A stretch of DNA of 64,000 bases from an uncultured Dialister sp. (GCF_900538805.1 NZ_UPZP01000001.1:1-64000); one strand, 5' to 3'; positions 16,909 to 25,118 are shown, counted from the first letter of the stretch. Notes: a model not told the origin generated them from the letters alone. Numbers and translations are program-made.

Positions 16909-17955
16909 TATTCTCTCCACAAACGCCGCCAGTCTGGCGTGGGGGCCGGCCAGGGGAATTTCTCTGTATTCTTCCGGCGTAAACCAGCGATATTCTCCTT
17001 CCGGCACCGATGCCCCTTCCACAGGATAGGCCTTCATGTGCCATATGCGGTGGGTGAAGACATGTTTATATTTCCAGAGGAAGCCTTCCGTGTTTCCGTG
17101 AAGAAGCTGCTCCAGGCCTTTCCGGGCTTCTTCTTCCGTTTCTCCAAGGACCATGGGGAATTCCCACATGGAGGCCAGCATGCCCTTTGACGGTCTTTTA
17201 TGGAGAAGCACTTTTCCTTCCTCTATCCAGATGCCGCAGGCCGCCTGCTCTTCCTTTGGCGGTTTTTTAGGTGTGCGGAAGGGGAGCTCCTTTTCTTTTC
17301 CATTTCTAAAGGCCCGGCACTCTCCTGCCAGCGGGCAGGCGCTGCAGCGGGGATTTTTCGGTATGCATATTTCAGCGCCCAGGTCCATCAGGGCTTCGTT
17401 GAAGTCACCGGCCCGCTGCGGCAGGGTCTCATTCACCAGAGCTTCGATTTCCTTCCTGCCCCGGCTCTTTAATATATCTTCTTCCACCTGGTAAAGGCGG
17501 GCATAGACGCGGAGCACATTGCCGTCGATGGCACCTTCCCGCTGCCCGTAGGCCATGGAAAGGATAGCGCCGGCGGTATAGCCGCCTATGCCCGGCAGAG
17601 CCAGAATGTCCTCCTTTCGGTCAGGAAGAGAGCTGTCGTATTTTTCTTCCATTTCCCGGGCGGCCTTATGGATATTCCGGGCGCGGCTGTAGTAGCCAAG
17701 GCCCTGCCACTGATGAAGCACGTCCGCTTCCTCTGCCTCCGCCAGGTCATGGATGGTAGGGAATTTTTCCATCCAGCTGTTGAAATAGGGTTTCACCGCT
17801 TCCGTCCGGGTCTGCTGCAGCATGATTTCAGAAATCCACACATGGTAGGGATTCCTGGGCTTGTCCTCCCGCCAGGGAAGGTCCCTTTTGTGACCGTCGA
17901 ACCAGGACAAAAGGATTTCCGGCCAGTCTTTTCCCGGTATGTCTTTTTTCATCAT
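16900..17955 (-). CDS. mutY: A/G-specific adenine glycosylase
   Basis: MutY removes adenine mispaired with 8-oxoguanine. The 351-residue protein has the helix-hairpin-helix LPGIGGYTAGA, the catalytic aspartate in GAIDGNVLRV, IMLQQTRTE, and a 4Fe-4S cluster CX6CX2CX5C beginning CIPKNPRCSAC. The C-terminal domain (from about 230) is the Nudix-like lesion-reading domain. The start overlaps the stop of the upstream Nudix gene (ATGATGA), implying coupled translation. Together with that MTH1-like gene it forms a compact anti-8-oxoguanine unit. Confidence 0.96.
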   Translation of the reverse strand: MMKKDIPGKDWPEILLSWFDGHKRDLPWREDKPRNPYHVWISEIMLQQTRTEAVKPYFNSWMEKFPTIHDLAEAEEADVLHQWQGLGYYSRARNIHKAAREMEEKYDSSLPDRKEDILALPGIGGYTAGAILSMAYGQREGAIDGNVLRVYARLYQVEEDILKSRGRKEIEALVNETLPQRAGDFNEALMDLGAEICIPKNPRCSACPLAGECRAFRNGKEKELPFRTPKKPPKEEQAACGIWIEEGKVLLHKRPSKGMLASMWEFPMVLGETEEEARKGLEQLLHGNTEGFLWKYKHVFTHRIWHMKAYPVEGASVPEGEYRWFTPEEYREIPLAGPHARLAAFVERIVY

Positions 17956-18422
17956 GTCATCTCCCGGAAATCATAATCATACACCGTCTCGCCGTCTTCG
18001 GCAAAATAGATGGTGCCCCGGATTTTCTTTCCTGAAAGAATCATGGGAAGCCACACCCTGTCTGCCATCCACATGTCATCATAGGGGAAATCCTCCACCC
18101 GGAACCAGCGGGGCTCCATTTCATCGGAAAGATGGGGCGTGCCCTTCCAGCCCCGGGCAAAGTACACAATGCCGGCATGGGACCACTGGGGATCCGAGGG
18201 CTGATGGAAATAGAGATCTCCCACCATCACCAGTTTCTCCGGCTCCATCACCAGGCCGCATTCTTCCAAAAGCTCCCGGCAGGCGCACTGGCGCATGGTT
18301 TCTCCGGCTTCGATTTTACCGCCGAAGCCGTTCCATTTCCCGTATCCCATGCCCCGCCTTTTGCGGCCCAGAAGGATGCTGCCGTCCGCCCTCACCGGGT
18401 ACACCAGGGATGTGTCCCTCAC
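17952..18422 (-). CDS. MTH1-like Nudix hydrolase (oxidised purine dNTPase)
   Basis: Likely hydrolyses oxidised purine nucleoside triphosphates such as 8-oxo-dGTP. The 156-residue protein has a complete Nudix box (residues 35-57: GX5E, then REXXEEXG as RELLEECG). It shares with eukaryotic MTH1 the lead-in KWNGFGGKIEAGET and a C-terminal segment of the type WLPMILSGKKIRG...YDYDFREM. The start is GTG, overlapping the stop of the HD gene (GTGA), with AAGGA upstream. Position directly before mutY supports an 8-oxoguanine role. Substrate preference is inferred. Confidence 0.88.
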   Translation of the reverse strand: MRDTSLVYPVRADGSILLGRKRRGMGYGKWNGFGGKIEAGETMRQCACRELLEECGLVMEPEKLVMVGDLYFHQPSDPQWSHAGIVYFARGWKGTPHLSDEMEPRWFRVEDFPYDDMWMADRVWLPMILSGKKIRGTIYFAEDGETVYDYDFREMT

Positions 18423-18931
18423 TTTTTGATTCCTTCGTAGGTTTCAAAATAGAGTTCCCGGAACATCCGCTTTCCTGCCTCCGTCTTGTAAAGGCGGTGA
18501 TAGAGGGCTTCATTCTGCTTCAGCGGCGCGCCGTCCTCATACTGGTTCACTAGCATATCCGCCTCCGCCAGAATCTGGGCATCCGGGCCGTCGATGCTGC
18601 CGTAGGAATGATGATGGGCTACCAGCCAGCAGATACGCTCCGTATCTTCCTTATCAAAGCCCAGGGCTTCCAGCATAGGCCGCGCTTCATCGGGACCCAG
18701 CTCCTGCTGGATCTGTCCGTCATTCCGGCCAAACCGCCTCTCCCCTTCATGAATGCCGATGTCATGCACGTAAGCAGCTGCTTCCAGCCGGAAAAGGGTC
18801 TTCTCATCCAGCCCTTCCTCCCTGCCAATCTGGGCAGCGAAGGCATGGACCTTCAGGAAATGGTGAATCCTGCGGGGATCTCCTTTGTCATAGGTAATCA
18901 TGGCTTTGCATAATGCAGTCAGTTTATCCAT
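18419..18931 (-). CDS. HD-domain hydrolase
   Basis: A 170-residue HD-superfamily protein, probably a metal-dependent phosphohydrolase. The HD signature is AAYVHDIGIHEGE (HD near residues 61-62), with upstream IHHFLKVHAFA and downstream VAHHHSYG supplying further metal-binding histidines. I start at MDKLTALCKAM because AAGGAG stands before it; 16 upstream codons are not needed. It is first in the HD-Nudix-mutY operon. The substrate is unknown; a nucleotide is plausible given its partners. Confidence 0.85.
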   Translation of the reverse strand: MDKLTALCKAMITYDKGDPRRIHHFLKVHAFAAQIGREEGLDEKTLFRLEAAAYVHDIGIHEGERRFGRNDGQIQQELGPDEARPMLEALGFDKEDTERICWLVAHHHSYGSIDGPDAQILAEADMLVNQYEDGAPLKQNEALYHRLYKTEAGKRMFRELYFETYEGIKK

Positions 18932-18957
18932 AGTATTTTCTCCTTGTGTTTTTGTAA

Positions 18958-19252
18958 ATAGGGCGTCCTTCGGGCGCAAAGGTTCTTAAGTTTAACCGGC
19001 CTGATGGCCGGAGGGTGTTGGTTTGACAGGCCCTTGCGGGCCTGAGGGTTGTGTGGAGGGAGAATACTGAGCCCCAGACGAAGAATTCCGGTGCCTGCCA
19101 ATAGTGATACCCACCAGCCGATAGCCCACTAGCTCACCAGCCCACTAGCTCACCAGCCCACTAGCCCACCAGCCCACTAGCTCACCAGCCCACCAGCCCA
19201 CTAGCCCACTAGCCCACTAGCCCACTAGCCCACTAGCCCACCAGCCCACTAA
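18958..19252. repeat. Composite repeat fragment and long CTAGCCCA octamer array
   Basis: GGCGTCCTTCGGGCGC, GGTTCTTAAG, CCGGCCTGATGGCCGG and GGCCCTTGCGGGCC hairpins are followed by a GAAGAATTCCGGT core. From about 19104 to 19252 there are about 18 units of an 8-bp repeat, mostly CTAGCCCA or CCAGCCCA, with the last seven or so nearly perfect. No gene is seen here. Confidence 0.85.
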
Positions 19253-19281
19253 GAACATTATATCCAAAATGAGGTAAGAAA

Positions 19282-19313
19282 AAAACGGCGCAGCCCATGC
19301 TGCGTCGTTTTTC
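19282..19313 (-). terminator. Intrinsic terminator after the OmpH-like gene
   Basis: On the minus strand AAAACGACGCAGC pairs with GCTGCGCCGTTTT, followed by T residues, 8 bases past the stop. Confidence 0.88.
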
Positions 19314-19321
19314 CGTTTTCA

Positions 19322-19738
19322 TTATTTTGCCAGTTTCTGGGCAACGGCGGAGGTTACATCTACGCCGCCGTCTACTACGGCACCCTGTTCAAGGATGATA
19401 TCCAGTCCCTTTTCCTGACGAACCTGCTGGATGGCTTTCATAATGTCGGAAAGGATTGGCTGCATGGCAGCTCTTTCTTTCTGGTCCATTTCCTTCTGCA
19501 GTTCTGTAGCAATCTGCTGTTTTTCCTGGTCAGTCTTGCCTGCAGAGCGGCTCTTGAAAGCTTCTTCTGCCTTCTGGGCAGCGGTTCTCATATCAAGCTG
19601 GGCCTTCTGCATTTTCGGATGAGCCTGGAGAAGGGCATTGGAATTTACAAATCCGATTCCTGCTGCGGAAGCGGAGAACATAGCGCCAAATGCGATCATA
19701 CCAGCAGCGACAGCTGCTACTGCTTTATTCATTTTCAT
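19322..19738 (-). CDS. OmpH/Skp-family periplasmic chaperone
   Basis: Skp-type proteins hold unfolded outer-membrane proteins in the periplasm. The 138-residue product has a signal peptide (MKMNKAVAAVAAGMIAFGAMFSASA), then GIGFVNSNALLQAHPK, the usual OmpH opening, a long charged helical stretch (residues 45-100) and a final strand VDVTSAVAQKL. It is shorter than E. coli Skp but typical for Negativicutes. AGGAGG precedes the start. Its presence implies an outer membrane. It has its own promoter and a structured leader. No bam or lpx gene adjoins it. Confidence 0.88.
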   Translation of the reverse strand: MKMNKAVAAVAAGMIAFGAMFSASAAGIGFVNSNALLQAHPKMQKAQLDMRTAAQKAEEAFKSRSAGKTDQEKQQIATELQKEMDQKERAAMQPILSDIMKAIQQVRQEKGLDIILEQGAVVDGGVDVTSAVAQKLAK

Positions 19739-19785
19739 AGTTTCCTCCTAACTGCGCCCCCGTGATTCGGGAGCCTCAAGGGAAG

Positions 19786-19832
19786 CGCCGATCGTCACCC
19801 TCGGGACGAATCAGTGCTTACCAGGTAAGCAT
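19786..19832 (-). promoter_or_regulatory. Structured leader of the OmpH-like gene
   Basis: The minus-strand leader holds GCTTACC/GGTAAGC (a 7-bp palindrome at 19816-19830) and a longer imperfect stem. In that stem AAGCACTGATT pairs with GATCGGCGCTT around CGTC...GACG. The outer stem resembles hairpins in the gyrA leader and after lon. A role is not known. Confidence 0.4.
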
Positions 19833-19838
19833 AGTTTA

Positions 19839-19867
19839 ATTTTAATCAAAGAATCGACAGGTGTCAA
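19839..19867 (-). promoter_or_regulatory. Promoter of the OmpH-like gene
   Basis: TTGACA (19867-19862) and TAAAAT (19844-19839) on the minus strand are separated by exactly 17 bases, about 100 bases before the start codon. Confidence 0.65.
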
Positions 19868-19924
19868 TGGGCAGGAAGGGATTTCTGGGGAAATCTCGCA
19901 TCTGATTGGCAGAAATGGAAATTT

Positions 19925-20344
19925 CTATTTTCCCTTGGCTTCGATAGCCGCCGTTTCCGCTTCCTCCGCCATGGCTTCCTTGGCTTCCTTCAGCGCCGCT
20001 TCCCGCACTTCTTCCTTCTTTTCCTTTTTCTTTGTGAAATGGGAAATCACTTCCGGCACCATGTTGATGACCTTGTCAATGGTTCCGTTGGCGGTGGCGT
20101 TCTTAATGGAGAAGAGCTCCACCCTTTCCCCCTTCATGATGAGCACCGCCGTGGGGGTCACTTTGCCGCCGCCTGCGCCGCCGGAGGTATTGCCGCCGTG
20201 GGCGCCGCTGCCGAAGCCGAAGGAAATATCCACGAAAGGAACGATGGTGGCATCCCCCAGATAGATGGGCTCTCCTACCACCGATTCCGTGGTAATCATT
20301 TTTTTGAAATCATCAAAAATCTGCTTTCTTACTTCATCATCCAT
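19925..20344 (-). CDS. ytfJ: GerW/YtfJ-family protein
   Basis: The family is named for a Bacillus spore-germination protein but occurs in non-sporulating bacteria, where its role is unknown. The 139-residue protein has the conserved N-terminal segment ESVVGEPIYLGDATIVPFVDISFGFG-type, followed by the glycine-rich GGNTSGGAGGGK and TPTAVLIM. It ends in a lysine/glutamate-rich tail. I start at MDDEVRKQ because AAGGGGG is correctly spaced for it and too close for the ATG two codons earlier. The start overlaps the ytfI stop, matching the ytfI-ytfJ pair of Bacillus. Confidence 0.88.
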   Translation of the reverse strand: MDDEVRKQIFDDFKKMITTESVVGEPIYLGDATIVPFVDISFGFGSGAHGGNTSGGAGGGKVTPTAVLIMKGERVELFSIKNATANGTIDKVINMVPEVISHFTKKKEKKEEVREAALKEAKEAMAEEAETAAIEAKGK

Positions 20345-21095
20345 TGTCATTTCCCCCTTGTCTGAAATGCCAGAATTCTCTTGCCGGTTTGGACAGGGCA
20401 AGTTTTATCAGTATATACAGCACATACAGCGGAATGAGCCGGCCCCGGCTCTTTCCTGTCAGTGTACACTCTTTATCCACATAATTCCACCGGATTTCCT
20501 CCGCCGCCTTCGGCAGGAAAGCATAGACCATGCCGCAGAGGATGCCCGTATGCATGGGGTCCCCCAGGCCCAGGTTTCCTTTTACTTCCAGGGTTTTGGG
20601 AAATCCGTGGGAAATCAGAAGGGAAAGGCTTCCAAGGCATCGCTCCACCAGACCGTTTTCCAGTGCAAACCGGAACTGGGCAAGGTAGGAGGGATGGGCC
20701 TTTTCCTTTGGAGGAGGCGTCTCTTCCTCGTCTTTATGGGAAATGGAAATTTCTTCCTCCCCATTTCCCTTTTCCTCAGAACCGGTCGGCCCAATTTCTT
20801 CTTTTTCTTTCTTATCCGGAACTTCTTCATCCCCCGGACCGGCAGGGCCCATGGTCTCCTCCCATGCATCCAGTGCATGGTCCAGCTCCTCCATGGCCTC
20901 CTCATCATCCTCCTCTTCCGGCTCCTCTTGATCATCATGAAGGGAGAAGACCTTCCTTTTGGAAACCAGCCCCAAAAGCAGGGACACCTTGATTTCCAAT
21001 TTCCATTTCTCAAAGGAAAGGGAATAGGAAAAAGAAAGAAGCAGGATAAGGAATACCAGGGCAAGGAGCGCCGCCACGATTTCTACGATGATCAT
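20337..21095 (-). CDS. ytfI: YtfI-like DUF2953 membrane protein
   Basis: A 252-residue protein with an N-terminal membrane helix (VEIVAALLALVFLILLLSF), a long acidic low-complexity linker (about residues 55-130, mostly Glu, Asp, Lys, Pro) and a C-terminal DUF2953-like domain. That domain contains GNLGLGDPMHTGILCGM, ending in a second hydrophobic stretch. Function is unknown; the conserved link to ytfJ suggests a joint envelope role. The start overlaps the WYL gene stop by 4 bases (ATGA). The expanded acidic linker is unusual compared with Bacillus YtfI. Confidence 0.82.
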   Translation of the reverse strand: MIIVEIVAALLALVFLILLLSFSYSLSFEKWKLEIKVSLLLGLVSKRKVFSLHDDQEEPEEEDDEEAMEELDHALDAWEETMGPAGPGDEEVPDKKEKEEIGPTGSEEKGNGEEEISISHKDEEETPPPKEKAHPSYLAQFRFALENGLVERCLGSLSLLISHGFPKTLEVKGNLGLGDPMHTGILCGMVYAFLPKAAEEIRWNYVDKECTLTGKSRGRLIPLYVLYILIKLALSKPAREFWHFRQGGNDNG

Positions 21096-22135
21096 GGCGA
21101 CCCATAGAGACGGCAGAGCCCGTCGGCCGCCTCCTTGACCTCCTTCACCAGGTACGACGGCGCCGTCACCTTCACCAGAGGCGCATGTTTCAGGGCCCAG
21201 GCCTTCATGGCGGAAGCGGGGATGGTCACTTCCACTGTCACCAGATCCTGCCGGGCGGACACCAGATGGGCTGCCTTGCCAAAATCATCCACAATATCAC
21301 TCATAAGATGCCAGTCCGCCTCAAAGCTGCAGAGCACCGGATTTCCTATATAAACACCGTGATAGGCAAAGAGCGCATCCGAAAGCTTTCCGCCCTGCTC
21401 CACGCTTTCCAGAGATTTCTGCAGCCGCGCCGGCTCTTCAAGCACCGTCACCTCCGACATCATGTCCGCCTTGAAAATGGAAATGCCCTCGCTTCCCTCC
21501 TCATTGCAGAGAAGGAAGTACCGGTCATCCGAGGCCACCAGCTGGTAGGGACTCACACGGTACAATTTGTCCTCGCCGGACACCGTATAGCCATGGTGTT
21601 TTTTCCCGTCCGCTTCATAGTGGTCGTAGTAGAAGGAAATCTGCTTCTTCTGCGTTATGGCCCGAGACAGAAGCGCCAGCACCCCTTCCGACTCTCCCGG
21701 CCGTCCCAGGGCAGGCAGGTTCTTTATATTTTCCTTCCCGTCATCAAAGGTGCGGCTCTGCAGCCGTTTCAGCTTTTCCGCCAGCTGCCGTACCTGCTGG
21801 GATGGAAGATGGGAAAAATAGAGAATATCCATAAGCACCTTCAGCTCATTCTGGGGCAGCACATGATCCCAGTACCAGTCCAGAGCCAGAAGAGCCTCCT
21901 TTCCGTTCACCACCCGCATAACCTCCCGGCACACCACCGGCAGGCCCGCGTCCTTCAGGCGGTTCAGATTCCGCCCGATGGACTTCCTGTTCACCGTCAT
22001 GCCGTACTCCGCTTCCATGAAATCAAGGATTTCCTGCTGGGTCAGCGGATGGTCCCGGTCCGACTCCCGAAAAAGGACCTGGGCAATCCGCATAATGGAC
22101 ATTTTGCTTCCCCTGTCGCTCCGTTCCCCTGCCAT
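21092..22135 (-). CDS. WYL-domain transcriptional regulator
   Basis: A 347-residue regulator with an N-terminal winged helix (RIAQVLFRESDRDHPLTQQEI, about residues 15-70) and a WYL domain from about 140 (KQISFYYDHYE, YRVSPYQLVASDDRYFLLC), ending in a WCX-type region. WYL domains sense nucleic acid or small ligands in known cases. I use the ATG at 22135, with GGTGAG just upstream; a GTG at 22144 overlapping the PAP2 stop is the alternative. It is transcribed with the PAP2 gene before it and ytfI-ytfJ after it. Target genes are unknown. Confidence 0.88.
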   Translation of the reverse strand: MAGERSDRGSKMSIMRIAQVLFRESDRDHPLTQQEILDFMEAEYGMTVNRKSIGRNLNRLKDAGLPVVCREVMRVVNGKEALLALDWYWDHVLPQNELKVLMDILYFSHLPSQQVRQLAEKLKRLQSRTFDDGKENIKNLPALGRPGESEGVLALLSRAITQKKQISFYYDHYEADGKKHHGYTVSGEDKLYRVSPYQLVASDDRYFLLCNEEGSEGISIFKADMMSEVTVLEEPARLQKSLESVEQGGKLSDALFAYHGVYIGNPVLCSFEADWHLMSDIVDDFGKAAHLVSARQDLVTVEVTIPASAMKAWALKHAPLVKVTAPSYLVKEVKEAADGLCRLYGSP

Positions 22136-22140
22136 CAAGC

Positions 22141-22728
22141 TCACCGCCCTCTGATTTTCCGAACGGCTTCATCACTGATGAAAGAAGAAATCATAGTGAA
22201 AAAGCGGATAAACGGTGAATCGGCAATCAAGCGAAGGCCCCGGTGCACCAAGAAGGCAACCGCCGTGCCGCCCAGAAGGTCGCTGGGATAGTGGACCCCC
22301 GCAAAGAGCCGGGAAAAGGCAAGGATAAAGGCCATGGCAGCCATTACCTTAGACCCCTTCATACGCATGGAAAGAAGCTCCATCACCACCACCGCCCCGT
22401 TCATGGTGTGGTTGCTGGGGAAAGACGCATTGGCCTTATGGCCCGTAAAATTCCAGATCCGATAATCCCTGGTAAAAGGCCGTTTCCGCAGCCATATCTT
22501 TCCAATGGCAAAGGAAATCAGGGACGCCGCGCACACGCCCAGAAAAGAAAGGATGCAGCAGCGCCGCCGTTCCTCCCGCCCCTTCCCCGGCTCGAACCAG
22601 AGAAGCAGACCGTAAATCACAAATGCCCAATGCCCGTAGCGGGTAATCAGATCCATCATCAGGTCAAAGGGCCGCACCCTGCCGGCGAGCCCATTGATTT
22701 TCCGTACTATATCCAAATCCGGATTCAT
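22141..22728 (-). CDS. PAP2-type phosphatase, likely undecaprenyl-diphosphatase
   Basis: A 195-residue integral membrane phosphatase of the PAP2/BcrC type, probably releasing phosphate from undecaprenyl diphosphate or another lipid. The three catalytic signatures are complete: KIWLRKRP, SFPSNHTMNG and SRLFAGVHYPSDLLGG. About five membrane helices surround them. I start at MNPDLDIVRKINGL, preceded by AGAGGTG; 18 upstream codons cover the leader. It heads the operon with the WYL regulator. Confidence 0.9.
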   Translation of the reverse strand: MNPDLDIVRKINGLAGRVRPFDLMMDLITRYGHWAFVIYGLLLWFEPGKGREERRRCCILSFLGVCAASLISFAIGKIWLRKRPFTRDYRIWNFTGHKANASFPSNHTMNGAVVVMELLSMRMKGSKVMAAMAFILAFSRLFAGVHYPSDLLGGTAVAFLVHRGLRLIADSPFIRFFTMISSFISDEAVRKIRGR

Positions 22729-22772
22729 GAAAAAGCACCTCTTTCCACAAGGAAGCCTACTTACTATTTTTA

Positions 22773-22801
22773 ATTTTATCATAATACCCTTTGTTTGACA
22801 A
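22773..22801 (-). promoter_or_regulatory. Promoter of the PAP2-WYL-ytfI-ytfJ operon
   Basis: TTGTCA (22801-22796) and TAAAAT (22778-22773) on the minus strand are 17 bases apart, 45 bases before the PAP2 start. Confidence 0.7.
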
Positions 22802-23345
22802 AAAAGGGCGGCGGAGCCGGGTTCATGGACACGCCCTGACGGGCGTGAGGGTTCAAAAGGTTCAAAAGGTTCAAAAGGTTCAGAAGGTTCAAAGGGTGGT
22901 GGTATCGCCTTCGGCGATGAGTTTTATAGAATGCCGCTCCGTGGCAAGGAAACATAAAGTCAGCATTATGCGACTCCCTCCCGCCGGACATGGTCATTCT
23001 AAGCGCAGCGAAGAATCTCGGTACACGGCAGCAGTGAATCACAGGCCGATAAATACCAGTCGGCGGAGAAGTACTACGATTCATACCGTAAACGTCTTAA
23101 GCCGGAACACCAGCACACCAGCTCACTAGTCTACGAGAACACTAAGCAGAGCATTACATGACTTCCTCCCGCCGGACAGGGTCATTCTGAGCCGTAGGCG
23201 AAGAATCTCGGTACGCGGCAGCAGTGACTCATAGGCCGATAAATGCCAGTCGGCGGAGAAGTACTACAGTACATGCCGATAATGCCTCAGACTAGTACAC
23301 CAGCTCGCCAGCCCACTAAAGAATCCCAGTCGGCGGGAAGGCATC
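22802..23345. repeat. Composite modular repeat, copies 4a and 4b, with nonamer array
   Basis: After GCCCTGACGGGC come five GGTTCAAAA-type 9-bp units (about 22850-22893), then GTGGTATCGCCTTCGGCGATGA. The downstream half occurs twice in tandem (22961-23125 and 23149-23310). Each unit has CTCCCGCCGGACA, the CATTCT...GAATCTCGGTA core, GGCAGCAGTGA and CCAGTCGGCGGAGAAGTACTAC. Octamers such as CACCAGCTCACTAG close each unit. No gene is seen. Confidence 0.85.
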
Positions 23346-23361
23346 GTCGGCGCCTTCATGC

Positions 23362-23367
23362 TATAAT
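23362..23367 (+). promoter_or_regulatory. -10 element of the gene at 23390
   Basis: TATAAT lies 22 bases before the start, with AGAAAGG in between. A clear -35 is not visible; repeat sequence occupies that position. Confidence 0.5.
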
Positions 23368-23389
23368 GAATCCACAAGAAAGGATTACC

Positions 23390-24070
23390 ATGAGAAAAGT
23401 ACTGATTACCCTGGCTTCCATCCTGGCGGTGGTGGGTATTATCCTTCTGAACGCCCTCACCTTTTCTTCCCGCTATGCCAAGATGATGGAAACCACTGTC
23501 ACCATCACCTCCGTCGACGATTCCTTCATGGGGAAAAAGATGAAAGAATTCTTTGCCCGGGAAGACCTGGAAGAAAAGCTGGCCCATGAAATGGAAGGGC
23601 TCCCTCTCTTCCCCAATCATCCGGAATACCATGAAGAGCTGGCCTCCCTTATGGTCTCTCTGGGGCGGGACGCCTCCCTGGAACAGGTCCGCTGCCAGGG
23701 AAGGCGCTACTATGGCGGATACCGTGTCCGCCTCTCCATTCCAAAAGAGGAAGCCATCCTCTGGAAAGACCGCCTCCGGAAAAGCCTTCCGGAAGGGCGC
23801 CTTGAATCCATCACCAACACAGACAAATCCCACATCCGCCTCCGCCAGTTCACAGGCTGGGAAGAAAAGACCGATAAAAACGGCAGTCCCTACCACCAGG
23901 GCACCGCCAGCTTCCTCTTGACCCAGGGCGGCATGACCCAGCTCGTCTACATCACCGCCGTCATCATGGAACAGGATGACACCATCCTCACCCTTTTCAT
24001 CTCCGACCATAAACAGGATACAAAGGGGATACCCTTCGATGAAATGTCCGGGCCCCGCCCCATGATGTGA
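23390..24070 (+). CDS. Hypothetical membrane-anchored protein
   Basis: I do not recognise this 226-residue product. It has one N-terminal membrane segment (KVLITLASILAVVGIILLNALTF), then a soluble, probably extracytoplasmic domain rich in charged residues with TTVTITSVDDSFMG at its start and LFISDHKQDTKG near its end. The start chosen is the ATG at 23390 after AGAAAGG; the frame continues far upstream only through repeat sequence. It is monocistronic and flanked by repeats on both sides. Confidence 0.75.
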   Translation: MRKVLITLASILAVVGIILLNALTFSSRYAKMMETTVTITSVDDSFMGKKMKEFFAREDLEEKLAHEMEGLPLFPNHPEYHEELASLMVSLGRDASLEQVRCQGRRYYGGYRVRLSIPKEEAILWKDRLRKSLPEGRLESITNTDKSHIRLRQFTGWEEKTDKNGSPYHQGTASFLLTQGGMTQLVYITAVIMEQDDTILTLFISDHKQDTKGIPFDEMSGPRPMM

Positions 24071-24082
24071 GGATTTCTCCAC

Positions 24083-24345
24083 TTTATTGTGTCCCCGCTT
24101 GCGGGGTGGCAGGCGAACTTGGTTCGTAGGGGAGCAATAGCGACCTGAGAACCAAGTGAGACGCTTTCCTGTGGAGAAAGGTGGTGGCGTCAGCCACCAA
24201 AGGGGGCCCGCAGGGCGCGGCGGGTTGAAGGGTGATGGTGCTATGGGTCCATTCCGTGGACTGGGTTCATAGGGTTCATAGGGTTCAAGGGTTGTGGATT
24301 TCCGCCTTTGGCGGCAATGATTATAAAGTCAGCGTTACATGCTTA
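24083..24345. repeat. Composite modular repeat, copy 5
   Basis: CCGCTTGCGGGG, a CTTGGTTC...GAACCAAG stem, a GGTGGTGGCGTCAGCCACC stem, GGTTCATAGGGTTCATAGGG nonamers, GTTGTGGATTTCCGCC paired with GGCGGCAATGA, and AGCGTTACATG occur in the usual order. Confidence 0.75.
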
Positions 24346-24353
24346 CCCTTTGT

Positions 24354-24530
24354 ATCTCCAGTGCTTTCCTGTCATTTCGAGCGATGGTCATCGCCGGTGT
24401 GAATTTCCCTTTACATGAAGCCATTGAAACGGAGTCGAGAAATCTCCTCCCTGAATGGCCCCTGTCAATAATGACTGATTTTAGTATAATTCCGGTGTTC
24501 CTCCCCTATTAAAGTTCCTTTCTCTGGAAT
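24354..24530. repeat. Third copy of the 120-bp unit
   Basis: This matches 6300-6478 in the same orientation, including CATTTCGAGCGATGG, GGAGTCGAGAAATCTC and the downstream AATGACTGATTTTAGT. Confidence 0.85.
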
Positions 24531-24534
24531 GAGA

Positions 24535-24855
24535 CTGCGTTACGTACACCCCAGACAGGTCATTCTGAGCGCCAGCGAAGAATCTTGGTAAGAACTGTAA
24601 GTAACATAAACGCCAGTAAATACCGGCAGCCCGGAAAACGTACCAAATGACTCTTCACTTCCCGCGGCAGTCATTCTGAGCGCCAGCGAAGAATCTTGGT
24701 AAGAGCTGTAAGTGACAAGAACGCCAGTAACTACCGGCAGCCAGAAAAGCATGCTGAATGACTCATCCTCTTCCCTAGAAAACGTCTGAAGCCGGAAGTC
24801 TATCTTCTATCTTCTATCTTCTATCTTCTACCTTCTATCGTCTATCTTCTACCTT
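24535..24855. repeat. Left arm of 0.3-kb inverted repeat with heptamer array
   Basis: Two 113-bp-type units, then CGTCTGAAGCCGGAAGTC and eight or so 7-bp TATCTTC units (24798-24854), form an inverted match to 31217-31560. The paired arms bracket the genes from 24897 to 31100. Confidence 0.85.
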
Positions 24856-24868
24856 CCCATATTCTCCA

Positions 24869-24898
24869 CTAAAAAAGAGCCCGTGAGAGCTCTTTTTT
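24869..24898 (-). terminator. Intrinsic terminator after the small membrane gene
   Basis: AAAAAGAGC and GCTCTTTTTT pair across CCGTGAGA. The hairpin overlaps the stop codon of the gene it ends. Confidence 0.85.
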
Positions 24899-25118
24899 AG
24901 TCTTCCTTATTTTCCTCTTTTTTCCTCATGGCTTCTTCTCTCTGCTTATGGGCCCGGTCGTAGGCGCCGGTCCGTTTGAGGGCCATGGAAATGACGGCCA
25001 CCACGGCACAGAGAAGAATGAAAAGGTTCACCGTAGTGACCCCTTCGCCAAAGCCGATACGGTAGATGGAGTAGAAGAGAACCACCACCAGCAGGAAATC
25101 CTGAAATTTTGAAAACAT
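24897..25118 (-). CDS. Small two-helix membrane protein
   Basis: A 73-residue protein I do not recognise. Two hydrophobic segments (FQDFLLVVVLFYSIYRIG and TTVNLFILLCAVVAVISMAL) are followed by a basic/acidic tail rich in Arg, Glu and Lys. A good GGAGGAAGG precedes the ATG and a terminator follows at once, so it is likely expressed. It lies 91 bases downstream of phzF on the same strand. Confidence 0.7.
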   Translation of the reverse strand: MFSKFQDFLLVVVLFYSIYRIGFGEGVTTVNLFILLCAVVAVISMALKRTGAYDRAHKQREEAMRKKEENKED

